DNA of 35,769 bases from Acidobacteriota bacterium (lineage in GTDB: Bacteria; Acidobacteriota; Vicinamibacteria; Vicinamibacterales; CAVVIG01): positions 1 through 35,769 of the forward strand of contig JAFDVO010000031.1 in the NCBI GenBank assembly GCA_018268955.1. Reading direction: 5' to 3'. Each line of letters begins with the position of its first letter. Positions within the stretch are counted from its first letter, which is position 1. Of this stretch, positions 28,979 to 35,769 are shown in pieces. Below the pieces are notes generated by a model, which saw only the letters and a list, made by a program, of their open reading frames with translations, ran no database searches and had not been told where the DNA came from. Both the position numbers and the translations under genes were made by a program.

Positions 28979-30853
28979 CTAGCTCTTGATGATCCGAGGA
29001 GTGATGAAGATGAGCAGTTCGCGGCTCTCGTCGTCGACCCGTTCGCGCTTGAACAGCCAGTTGAGGAGCGGGATCTGACCGAGCCCGGGCGTCTTGTCGA
29101 GTTGGCTCTGCTGCGAGCTGGTGAAGATGCCGCCGATGACGCTGGTCTGCCCGTCGCTGACGAGCAGCGTGGTCAGCGCGCGCTGCGTGTTGATGGGCGG
29201 GATGGCGGCCGGGCCCGCGGCCTTCGCGAAGTCGGGCGTCGCGTTCTCGAGGGCCACCTTCATGATCACCGTGCCAGAGGCGGTGATCTGCGGGGTGACC
29301 TTGAGCGTGAGCGCCGCGTCCTTGAAGGTGACGGTGACCGTGTTGTTTGCAATCGTCTGCAGCGGAATCTGGATGCCCTGGGTGACTTCCGCTTCGACGT
29401 TGTTGAGCGTGGAGACCTTCGGCGTCGACAGGATGCGTCCGTTACCCGAGGTTTCGAGTGCGCTGAGCGCGACGTCGAGGTTGAACGCGCCGTTCACGGA
29501 GCCGAGCACGAGGCCGGCGGCGCTGGTGGCACCGGCGACCGGCAGGTTGACCATCTTGCCCGGGCCCGCCGCGCCGGTGATGGCGCCGCTGTTCGGGAAC
29601 GCCATGTTCGTGGTGTTGCCGAGCGTCGGGCTCACCTGGCCGTTCATGCCCCACTGCACGCCGAGGGCGCGGGCGAAGGCCTTCGTGGTCTGGATGATGC
29701 GCGCTTCGATCTCGACCTGCGGCTGCGCGGTGTCGAGCGTGCCGATGAGCGAGGACGCGCTCTCCAGCATCTCGGGCAGGTCGCTGATGATCAGGGTGTT
29801 GGTGCGCTGGTCCACCTGCACCGATCCGCGCTTGGACAGCACGCTCTTCGTGAGCAGGACCTGCAGTTCCTCCGCCTTGGCGTAGCTGAGGGTGCGGGTC
29901 AGCACCTTGAGATCCCCCGCGAGCGCCTGCTCGTCGGCGAGCTTGCGGCGCTGGTTCTCTTCATCGGCCAGCGTCGTCAGCGGCGCGATGCGGACGACGG
30001 TGCCGTCGACGATGTATCCGAGCTTGTTCGCGCGCAGGATGATGTCGAGCGCCTGGTCCCACGGGACATCGCGCAGTGCGACGTCCACGGTGCCCTTCAC
30101 CGCCGGGTCGATGACGATGTTCAGGCCGCTGATTTCGGAGAACACGCGGAGCACCGCGCGAAGGTCCGCCTGCTGGAAATCGAGGCTCACCGGGTTGCCG
30201 CTGTAGCTGCGACCGCTCTGGCGTCCGCCCGTGGCAGCAAGCGGCGGCACCGACGGAGCCTGTGCGGCAGGCGCTGATGCCTGCGCCTGTGCTGCGGCGG
30301 CGAGGAACTGCTGCGCGCCGCCCTTCAGCGACGACGCGGGCTGGGCGAGGCCGAGCGCGGCGACCGGATCGACGCCGGTCTGCACGGCCGGTGCGACCTG
30401 CCGGGAGACAGGCGGGGCGACCATCGGCACGCTGTTCTTCGCGGTGCGGTCGAAGTCGATCAGGATGCGGTTCCGCTCGGCGCGCACGTGATGCGCCACC
30501 GGTTCCGCGAGTGCCACACGGACCCGCGACACGGGCGACCCCATGGACTCGGCCTGCTCCACCGAGACGGCGGCGATCGGCGAGCCGTCGCCCGTCTTCG
30601 CCGGGAGGGCCAGGGCGGCCGTGTCCACGTTGCGGAAGTCGACGACGACCGTCAGCGGATCGGGCCTCGTCGCGACGTAAGGCACGGGCTCGGTCGCCTC
30701 GATGACCAGCGTCGCGCTGCGCGCGTCACCCCTCGAGGTGATCGTGGTGAGCTTTGCGCCCGGAATGGTGTTGGCGGTTCCGGCTGCCCGCGGCATCGTG
30801 CTCGCCGCGGTCGCCAGTATCACGGCCAGTGAGAGAGCCACGCCCCTGGTCAC
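28979..30853 (-). CDS. pilQ: Type IV pilus secretin PilQ
   Basis: 624 aa from GTG at 30853; AAGGAG sits 6-7 nt upstream inside the pilP 3' end. It forms the outer-membrane pore for the pilus. The order is signal peptide (1-24), one AMIN domain (about 34-130, peptidoglycan binding), an Ala/Pro linker, the STN/N0 domain (VSLDFQQADLRAVLRVFSEISGLNIVIDP), an N1-type domain (LKVLTRTLSYAKAEELQVLL), then the secretin core with VEIEARIIQTTKAFARALGVQWG and LLVSDGQTSVIGGIFTSS, ending LGQIPLLNWLFKRERVDDESRELLIFITPRII. A single AMIN domain makes it shorter than proteobacterial PilQ with two. Confidence 0.95.
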   Translation of the reverse strand: MTRGVALSLAVILATAASTMPRAAGTANTIPGAKLTTITSRGDARSATLVIEATEPVPYVATRPDPLTVVVDFRNVDTAALALPAKTGDGSPIAAVSVEQAESMGSPVSRVRVALAEPVAHHVRAERNRILIDFDRTAKNSVPMVAPPVSRQVAPAVQTGVDPVAALGLAQPASSLKGGAQQFLAAAAQAQASAPAAQAPSVPPLAATGGRQSGRSYSGNPVSLDFQQADLRAVLRVFSEISGLNIVIDPAVKGTVDVALRDVPWDQALDIILRANKLGYIVDGTVVRIAPLTTLADEENQRRKLADEQALAGDLKVLTRTLSYAKAEELQVLLTKSVLSKRGSVQVDQRTNTLIISDLPEMLESASSLIGTLDTAQPQVEIEARIIQTTKAFARALGVQWGMNGQVSPTLGNTTNMAFPNSGAITGAAGPGKMVNLPVAGATSAAGLVLGSVNGAFNLDVALSALETSGNGRILSTPKVSTLNNVEAEVTQGIQIPLQTIANNTVTVTFKDAALTLKVTPQITASGTVIMKVALENATPDFAKAAGPAAIPPINTQRALTTLLVSDGQTSVIGGIFTSSQQSQLDKTPGLGQIPLLNWLFKRERVDDESRELLIFITPRIIKS

Positions 30854-30855
30854 GG

Positions 30856-31365
30856 TTACTCCTTCTCGTCCTCAGGCGATCGCAGCGGCTTCCGCACCTC
30901 GCGCGACTTCTCGCGCGCGCGTGGGTCGTTGACGTCCTGAACCAGCACTAGCCCCTGCGGCGTGACGCTCTTCACCATGCCGTCGGCCAGCTTGTCTCCC
31001 TGATGAATCAGATACGTGCGGTTGTCCGGGCCCTGGACCATGGCCACGAGCCGCTCGCGGCTCTGCATAATCCCGCGCACGGACAGTTCGTCGACGCGGA
31101 TGCCGCCGAGGCCCGCGGTTGCCTGGCGCGGGGCCGGCTTCGCGTCGCCCCCGCCTCCGATCAGGCTGAGGAACGGATCGCGACGTCCGTCCGCGTTGTA
31201 GTTGTAGGGGGCGGCCGGCTCCGGCGCGGGTGTCTGCGGTGCCGCGGCCGGCTGGACCGGCACGTTGGCTGCCGGACGGGCCGTCGGGGACTGGCCCGCG
31301 ACGGCGGCCCCTGGCAGCAGCGCGCAGCACGCGGCTGCAAGCATGGACGCGAGGAACGTGCGCAT
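30856..31365 (-). CDS. pilP: Type IV pilus assembly protein PilP
   Basis: 169 aa from ATG at 31365, one base after the pilO stop. N-terminal signal (ALLPGAAVAGQ), a Pro/Ala-rich linker, DGRRDPFLSLIG (the DPF motif of PilP), and a C-terminal beta domain with GGIRVDELSVRGIMQSRERLVAMVQGPDNRTYLIHQGDKLADG. In model systems PilP is an inner-membrane lipoprotein linking PilNO to PilQ. Here the signal has no lipobox Cys close to the cleavage site; AACCALL earlier could serve instead, so the anchor type is unclear. Confidence 0.88.
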   Translation of the reverse strand: MRTFLASMLAAACCALLPGAAVAGQSPTARPAANVPVQPAAAPQTPAPEPAAPYNYNADGRRDPFLSLIGGGGDAKPAPRQATAGLGGIRVDELSVRGIMQSRERLVAMVQGPDNRTYLIHQGDKLADGMVKSVTPQGLVLVQDVNDPRAREKSREVRKPLRSPEDEKE

Positions 31366-31366
31366 G

Positions 31367-32002
31367 TCAGACCACCTTCTTGGCGGGCGTGTTCGCCGCG
31401 GGCGCGCCCTTGGCGCCCTTCTTCGGCGCGGGCTTGTCCAGCAGCACGAACGTGGTGGCCACGCAGCTCGCGGAGATCGTCGCGCGCGCATCGCCCTTGT
31501 CGCGCGACGCGTCGTGCCCCTTCACGCTCAGCGCGCTGATGTTCACGATGCGGGCGAACTTGCCGACGCGGTCGAAGAACTGCGCGAGGTTGTGGTAAGT
31601 GCCGTCGAGTTCGAGGCTGATCGGCCACTCGGAGTGCAGCTGCTTGGTGACCACCGCGGCCGGCTTGAAGCTCTTGATCACCAGGTTCGACTGCACTGCA
31701 GTCGCCTGCATCTGCCGCAGGAGTTCAGCGCCGTCCTTCTCTTCGGGCAGGACTTCGCTCAGGCTGGCCAGGCGGCCTTCGAGCTCTTCGACCTGCGCCT
31801 TGAATTCCGGCAGCTTCTTCTCGGTGGCCTGGCCCTTCGCGACGTCCGCCTTGAGTGCGTTGAGCGTCAGCTGGTGCGCGGCGAGTTCGGAGCGGGCCGG
31901 CTCCTCGTAATACGTGTAGAACAGGCCGCCGCCGACGCCGCAGAGGACGACGAAGGCACCGACCTGTCCGTACCACGGGAGCTTCGTGAGACTGATGTCC
32001 AT
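31367..32002 (-). CDS. pilO: Type IV pilus assembly protein PilO
   Basis: 211 aa. A short cytoplasmic start (MDISLTKLPWYGQ), one membrane helix (about 13-31), a coiled coil (ARSELAAHQLTLNALKADVAKGQATEKKLPEFKAQVEELEGRL), and a periplasmic ferredoxin-like domain beginning QATAVQSNLVIKSFKP with the characteristic PISLELDGTYHNLAQFFDRVGKFARIVNIS. This is the expected PilO layout; it pairs with PilN. The tail (APKKGAKGAPAANTPAKK) is a low-complexity Lys/Ala/Pro extension. It follows pilN by 33 bp. Confidence 0.94.
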   Translation of the reverse strand: MDISLTKLPWYGQVGAFVVLCGVGGGLFYTYYEEPARSELAAHQLTLNALKADVAKGQATEKKLPEFKAQVEELEGRLASLSEVLPEEKDGAELLRQMQATAVQSNLVIKSFKPAAVVTKQLHSEWPISLELDGTYHNLAQFFDRVGKFARIVNISALSVKGHDASRDKGDARATISASCVATTFVLLDKPAPKKGAKGAPAANTPAKKVV

Positions 32003-32035
32003 GGGGTCCTGCGCTCTTGTTGCGGTATCGGGGAC

Positions 32036-32671
32036 TTAGCTCTTGGGCTTTAACTGCGCCGCGCCCTTCGCGTCGGCCGTGGTCGCCACCACGACGCCAG
32101 GGCCCTTGAACACGGCGCGGATCTGGAACTTCACCACCTCGCCCTGCGGTCCGCCCGAGGTGTCGGTCGTGCTGTTCACGATCTCGATCGACTTCTGGAA
32201 CGAGCCCGATCGTTCGAGGTTGGCCACGAAGTCGGAGAGGCCGGTGAGCGACAGCGAGCGGCCCTCGATGAGGACCTCGTTCGGCGTCTCGGTCTGCTTG
32301 ATCTCGGTGAGCCACAGCGATGACGGCAGCGCGAGGCTGATCTCGTCGAGCATGTGGACCGGCCCGACCTGATCGCGGCGGAGCTGCTCGATGAGCGTGA
32401 CGCGCTGCTGGAGCTGCGCCTTGCGCTGCTCGAACTGCTGCACCTGCGCGATGACGTTGTGGAGCCGCTGCGTTTCCTTCTGGGCCGTGGTGATCTCGTC
32501 GTTCACCCGCTGGTCGTCCACGTGCAGCCGCCAGGCGCGCCAGCCGCAGATGCCGCCGGTGAGCAGCAGGATTGCCGCGCACACCGCCGTGATCTGCTGG
32601 TTTCGATCGAACGCCGCCTTCTTGCGGACGGCAGCCTTCCGTTCAGCTGCGATGAGGTTGATCCTGATCAC
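32036..32671 (-). CDS. pilN: Type IV pilus assembly protein PilN
   Basis: 211 aa from GTG at 32671, sharing GTGA with the pilM stop. The N-terminal MIRINLIA is the conserved peptide that binds PilM. It is followed by one membrane helix (about 28-46), a coiled coil (RVNDEITTAQKETQRLHNVIAQVQQFEQRKAQLQQ), and a periplasmic domain (LDEISLALPSSLWLTEIKQTE...LSDFVANLERSGSFQKSIEIV). All features match PilN; it dimerises with PilO in the alignment complex. Confidence 0.95.
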   Translation of the reverse strand: MIRINLIAAERKAAVRKKAAFDRNQQITAVCAAILLLTGGICGWRAWRLHVDDQRVNDEITTAQKETQRLHNVIAQVQQFEQRKAQLQQRVTLIEQLRRDQVGPVHMLDEISLALPSSLWLTEIKQTETPNEVLIEGRSLSLTGLSDFVANLERSGSFQKSIEIVNSTTDTSGGPQGEVVKFQIRAVFKGPGVVVATTADAKGAAQLKPKS

Positions 32672-33726
32672 CGGTCGCCCGCCTTTCTGAGCGCGAGGCC
32701 GACGGCGACGCCGGCCGTGGCGGCGAGATCCGCCATGTCACCCGCGGGCGGCTTGTCGAGCGCCACCTGCCGGAAGGGGTCGAAGTGCTCGACCGGAATG
32801 CCGAACCGCTCGCCGAGCGCCTCGGCAAAGCCGTCGACGGCGGCGCCGCCGCCGCTGATGATGATCCGGTCGATGCGATCGGAGGCGGCCGTCGCCTTGA
32901 AGAAGTCGAACGTCTTCTGAATTTCGAGGAGGACGTTCTCGGTGACGGCATGCAGCACGGGCCGCACATCGTCGAAGCTGTAGCCTTCGACCGGCACGCC
33001 CTTCTTGGCGAGCTCGGCAAGGTCGAACGGCAGGTTCAGCTCGCGCTGCACCGCCTCGGTGTAGGCCGTGCCGCCCAGGGAGACGTCGCGCGTGAACAGC
33101 GACAACCCGTTCGAGACGATGTTGATGGTGATGGCGCTCGCGCCGGCGTTCAGCAGGACCACGACGCCGTCACTGGTGCCGTAGTTCGCCTCGTAGGCGT
33201 TCTGGAGGGCGAACGCGTCGACGTCCACCACGACCGCCTGCCGCCCCGCCTGCGTGATGACGTTGGCGTAGTCGGCGATCTTGTCCTTCTTCGCCGCGAC
33301 CAGCAGCACTTCCATCGTGCCGTTGCGGTCGGCGCCGGTACCCGGGTCCAGCACCTGGTAGTCGAGGTTGACGTCCTGGATGTCGAACGGGATGTACTGC
33401 TCGGCTTCCCACGCAATCGAGTCGGCAAGCTCCTGCTCGGTCATCACCGGCAGGTTGATCTTCTTGACGATGACGGCGTGGCCCGACAGGGAGGCCGCGA
33501 CCTCCTTCGACTTGAAGGTCGTCTGGGCGAAGAGGCGGCGGATGGCCTCTGACACCGCGCCCCCGTCGATGATGGCGCCGTCGACGATGCTGTCGGCGGG
33601 CACCGGTTCGGATGCGATCGCCGACACGCGGTAGCCCTTCCCGGCGTTCCGCAGCTCGACCGCCTTGACTGCGCTCGATCCGATGTCGAGCCCGACCACC
33701 GTCCTGGCTTTTCGAAATCCCAGCAT
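32668..33726 (-). CDS. pilM: Type IV pilus assembly ATPase-fold protein PilM
   Basis: 352 aa from ATG at 33726 (MLGFRKARTVVGLDIGSS). The longer frame to 33864 lies in a terminator stem-loop and is rejected. An actin/FtsA-fold cytoplasmic protein that binds nucleotide and the PilN N terminus. Motifs: GLDIGSSAVKAVEL (12-25, phosphate 1), SLSGHAVIVKKINLP, EAEQYIPFDIQDVNLDYQVL, VVVLLNAGASAITINIV (phosphate 2) and IIISGGGAAVDGFAEAL (adenosine motif). It heads pilMNOPQ plus two lipoprotein genes. Confidence 0.95.
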   Translation of the reverse strand: MLGFRKARTVVGLDIGSSAVKAVELRNAGKGYRVSAIASEPVPADSIVDGAIIDGGAVSEAIRRLFAQTTFKSKEVAASLSGHAVIVKKINLPVMTEQELADSIAWEAEQYIPFDIQDVNLDYQVLDPGTGADRNGTMEVLLVAAKKDKIADYANVITQAGRQAVVVDVDAFALQNAYEANYGTSDGVVVLLNAGASAITINIVSNGLSLFTRDVSLGGTAYTEAVQRELNLPFDLAELAKKGVPVEGYSFDDVRPVLHAVTENVLLEIQKTFDFFKATAASDRIDRIIISGGGAAVDGFAEALGERFGIPVEHFDPFRQVALDKPPAGDMADLAATAGVAVGLALRKAGDR

Positions 33727-33765
33727 GGATGTTCCGTTCGCTCTGAGGTCTGTGCCCCAGCTCAG

Positions 33766-33781
33766 GGCAAAGGGGATACCA
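33766..33781 (-). promoter_or_regulatory. Candidate sigma-54 promoter for pilM
   Basis: On the - strand the sequence TGGTATCCCCTTTGCC has the invariant GG and GC dinucleotides exactly 10 bp apart (GG at 33780-33779, GC at 33768-33767) and the TTGC of the -12 box. Transcription would begin about 30 nt before pilM. Sigma-54 control is known for some pilus genes. A single match could be chance in GC-rich DNA, and I cannot see an RpoN or activator gene here. Confidence 0.3.
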
Positions 33782-33796
33782 GCGCAGTTCTGGCCG

Positions 33797-33833
33797 AAAA
33801 ACCGCCCGTTCACGCTGAACGGCGGCAGTTTTT
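33797..33833. terminator. Bidirectional intrinsic terminator upstream of pilM
   Basis: AAAAA (33797-33801), stem CCGCCCGTTCA (33802-33812), loop CGC, TGAACGGCGG (33816-33825) and TTTTT (33829-33833). It is a textbook rho-independent terminator in both directions, the only one with T-runs that I noticed in the window. It lies in the pilM-rplM divergent spacer with no gene end nearby, so it is either an attenuator in the pilM leader or a barrier between two promoters. Two more hairpin-forming segments lie at 33871-33897 and 33904-33931. I see no gene in 33727-34187. Confidence 0.75.
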
Positions 33834-34013
33834 GCGATCGGGCCGCGGCTCCCCTGCTGCTCATCGATCACAGAATCGTCAGCGGATGACGGTTCTGCGG
33901 GAGGCCGGACCGGATCGTGTCCCGGACCGGCGCACTCAAGCAGGCTTATCGGAAGGATCGGGAACTGCCATGACCCCGCCCGCACGAGTCGGCACGCAGT
34001 TGGCAGATGTGTG

Positions 34014-34042
34014 TTGACAGGGCTCGGAACGCCTCGTAGAAT
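34014..34042 (+). promoter_or_regulatory. Sigma-70 promoter of rplM-rpsI
   Basis: TTGACA (34014-34019) and TAGAAT (34037-34042) with a 17-bp spacer: a consensus -35, a near-consensus -10 and ideal spacing. The strength and position upstream of ribosomal genes fit. It leaves a leader of about 140 nt before the rplM start at 34188, with a small hairpin (34057-34062 with 34069-34074) that could take part in autoregulation by L13. Confidence 0.85.
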
Positions 34043-34187
34043 TTGGGTTTGCCGTTGCCTGGATCCGCCCAGGCGGTGCAAGACACGTCAGTGCAGTGCT
34101 CCACGGGCGGAACTTCCCACACATCGGTCGTTTGTTCGGGTCAGAGTCGTTTCGGAGTGCGGGGTCATGCCCGCGGGTAACTCAAGG

Positions 34188-34625
34188 ATGTCTACGTTCA
34201 TCGCCAATCCGCAGCAGATCGCGGAGACCGGCCGCTGGCACGTCATCGACGCGGACGGCCAGGTCCTCGGCCGCATTGCCACCGTGGCCTCGCGCCTGCT
34301 GCAGGGCAAGCACAAGGGAACCTACACGCCATTCCTCGACACCGGCGACCACGTCGTCGTCGTGAATGCGAAGAAGGTCAAGCTGACCGGCCGCAAGGAA
34401 GATCAGAAGGTCTACCGCCAGCACTCCGGGTACGAGGGTGGGCTGCGCGAGGAGCGTGTACGCGTGGTGCGCGCCCGTCGTCCCGAGCGTCTGGTGGAAG
34501 AGGCCGTGCGCGGCATGCTTCCGAAGACGAAGCTCGGCGAGGCGATGTATCGGAAACTGAAGGTGTACGCCGGTCCGGATCATCCGCACGCGGCGCAGAA
34601 ACCCACCAAGCTCGAGGTCGCGTAA
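34188..34625 (+). CDS. rplM: 50S ribosomal protein L13
   Basis: 145 aa. A structural protein of the large subunit. The sequence follows E. coli L13: [86 protein letters not shown] and [16 protein letters not shown] at 34188 gives the family N terminus ([10 protein letters not shown]). An in-frame ATG at 34167 has a better placed GGAG and would add 7 residues, so the start is uncertain. It is 2 bp before rpsI. Confidence 0.96.
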   Translation: MSTFIANPQQIAETGRWHVIDADGQVLGRIATVASRLLQGKHKGTYTPFLDTGDHVVVVNAKKVKLTGRKEDQKVYRQHSGYEGGLREERVRVVRARRPERLVEEAVRGMLPKTKLGEAMYRKLKVYAGPDHPHAAQKPTKLEVA

Positions 34626-34627
34626 CC

Positions 34628-35023
34628 GTGGCAGCAGCAGTCCAGTATTACGGAACCGGTCGTCGCAAGACGTCCACCGCCCGCGTCTTCCTTCGTCCCG
34701 GCAACGGGACCATCAGCATCAACAGCCGCGCCTTCGACGCGTTCTTCCCCACCGAAGCGCTCCGCACCCAGATCCGCCGTCCGCTGGTCCTCACCGAAAA
34801 CGCCGACAAGTTCGACATCCTCGCGACCGTCGAAGGTGGTGGTGTGTCCGGTCAGGCCGGTGCGGTCCGCCTGGGCATCACGCGTGCGCTCGTGGAGTAC
34901 AACGCCGAACTCCGCAAGTCGCTCAAGGCCGAAGGGCTGCTGACGCGCGACGCGCGCGCCAAGGAACGCAAGAAGTACGGCATGGCTGGCGCGCGCAAGC
35001 GCTTCCAGTTCAGCAAGCGCTAG
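34628..35023 (+). CDS. rpsI: 30S ribosomal protein S9
   Basis: 131 aa from GTG at 34628. A small-subunit protein whose basic C-terminal tail reaches the P-site tRNA. Motifs: [19 protein letters not shown] (8-26), the [18 protein letters not shown] segment, and the tail [24 protein letters not shown], the canonical end. It is co-transcribed with rplM, the usual pairing in bacteria. Confidence 0.97.
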   Translation: MAAAVQYYGTGRRKTSTARVFLRPGNGTISINSRAFDAFFPTEALRTQIRRPLVLTENADKFDILATVEGGGVSGQAGAVRLGITRALVEYNAELRKSLKAEGLLTRDARAKERKKYGMAGARKRFQFSKR

Positions 35024-35111
35024 GGTCCGTCTCCGCCACGGTGTCGGCGCACGTCGCTGCAGCCCTGGCGAGCCGGATATTTCACGAGGCGGCAGGCCCC
35101 CGATTTCAGAG

Positions 35112-35130
35112 TGCGGACATGGCGTCCGCA
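35112..35130 (+). promoter_or_regulatory. Hairpin in the rpsI-rpsB spacer
   Basis: TGCGGAC (35112-35118) and GTCCGCA (35124-35130) form a perfect 7-bp stem with ATGGC in the loop, 57 bp before rpsB. It may be part of the S2 leader (rpsB is autoregulated in E. coli) or end the rpsI transcript. The 164-bp spacer holds no gene. Confidence 0.4.
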
Positions 35131-35187
35131 TCACGGCCTGGCGTCGTATTGGTGTTCATCTGAAATCACCGAGAGGATGGAGGAGAT

Positions 35188-35769
35188 TTGAGCTCGATCG
35201 CGATGAAGGATCTGCTGGAGGCCGGCGTCCACTTCGGCCACCAGACGAAGCGCTGGAACCCGAAGATGAAGGAATACATCTTCGGCGAACGGAACGGCAT
35301 CTACATCATCGACCTGGGCAAGACGGTCAAGCTGTTCCGCACGGCTGAGGAGTTCGTGACGAACCTCGCGGCCGAGGGCAAGACCATCCTGTTCGTCGGC
35401 ACCAAGCGGCAGGCGCAGGACGTCATCGCCGAGGAAGCCCAGCGGTCCAGCATGTTCTACGTGAACGAACGCTGGCTCGGCGGGCTGCTCACCAACTTCT
35501 CCACCATCCAGCGCAGCCTTGGCCGCCTTCGCGACCTCGAAGCCATGGCGACCGACGGTCGCTACGACACGCTGTCCAAGAAGGAGATTGCGCGCAACGA
35601 GAAGGAGCGCCGCAAGCTCACGAAGAACCTCGAAGGCATCCGCGGCATGTCACGCCTGCCCGACGCGGTCTTCATCGTGGACACCAAGAAGGAGAAGATC
35701 GCGGTCGACGAAGCGCGCAAGCTGAAGATCCCCGTGATCGGCATCGTGGACACGAACTCGGACCCGGAC
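35188..35769 (+). CDS. rpsB: 30S ribosomal protein S2 (5' part, runs off the window)
   Basis: 194 codons are present and the frame is open to the last base. Start TTG at 35188 with GGAGGAG just upstream; it gives [20 protein letters not shown], which lines up with the E. coli start [20 protein letters not shown]. An in-frame ATG at 35203 would lose five conserved residues. Family motifs: [53 protein letters not shown], and [20 protein letters not shown], and it ends in [10 protein letters not shown], close to the usual place. tsf commonly follows rpsB, but the window ends first. Confidence 0.96.
   Translation, partial: MSSIAMKDLLEAGVHFGHQTKRWNPKMKEYIFGERNGIYIIDLGKTVKLFRTAEEFVTNLAAEGKTILFVGTKRQAQDVIAEEAQRSSMFYVNERWLGGLLTNFSTIQRSLGRLRDLEAMATDGRYDTLSKKEIARNEKERRKLTKNLEGIRGMSRLPDAVFIVDTKKEKIAVDEARKLKIPVIGIVDTNSDPD

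Noticed and set aside
28712..30277. 521-codon open frame on the + strand over pilQ
   Set aside because: Antisense shadow of the secretin gene, no recognisable domain or start signal.
33727..34013. c-di-GMP (GEMM) riboswitch upstream of pilM
   Set aside because: Considered because such riboswitches precede pilus genes in Geobacter, but the conserved GEMM core was not found on the - strand.

Overview
The window is about 35.8 kb of GC-rich, gene-dense bacterial chromosome. Complete Kdo (LPS inner-core sugar) and type IV pilus modules show a Gram-negative diderm. A secreted cytochrome c fused to a copper-monooxygenase-like region, metal-type KdsA, LapB, a rplM-rpsI-rpsB block and a taste for GTG/TTG starts are most like Acidobacteriota, perhaps class Vicinamibacteria. 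That placement is inference; no rRNA gene is present to test it.

Layout. 0.2-1.6 kb (+): secreted haem/copper redox protein behind a strong 5' hairpin. 1.8-4.9 kb (-): icd, mdh and a secreted double-cupin protein. 5.2-6.8 kb (+): serA. 7.0-8.7 kb (-): a lipid/diacylglycerol kinase-like gene and a GspC/PilP-like anchored protein. 8.7-14.8 kb (+): tightly packed kdsB-pyrG-kdsA-kdsD-kdsC-lapB, joining Kdo synthesis and activation, CTP supply and an LPS-control protein. 14.8-18.9 kb: an accessory patch with two small lipoproteins, a gene start cut by an IS3-family element with a frameshifted orfB, a gene remnant, a small membrane protein, and a pair of inverted repeats of about 50 bp that bracket the IS-bearing part. 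18.9-23.3 kb (-): coaE, a GC-rich repeat array, folD, a K+ channel and an APC permease. 23.4-27.6 kb (-): TPR protein, M24 peptidase, accB, accC and thiE. 27.6-33.7 kb (-): pilMNOPQ followed without gaps by two lipoproteins, one carrying a PKD-like domain. 34.0 kb to the end (+): rplM, rpsI and the 5' part of rpsB.

How the genes fit together. The core content is central carbon and serine metabolism, the first step of fatty-acid synthesis, folate/CoA/thiamine cofactors, LPS core supply, pilus assembly and ribosomal proteins. The least explained feature is in the spacers: many are built from degenerate tandem words of 7, 8, 9 or 22 bp, drawn from a few sequence families that recur at distant loci and were not noticed inside genes. 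Other points to follow up are the copper-site spacing in the first gene, the uncharacterised lipoproteins at the end of the pil operon, and the terminator plus possible sigma-54 site upstream of pilM.
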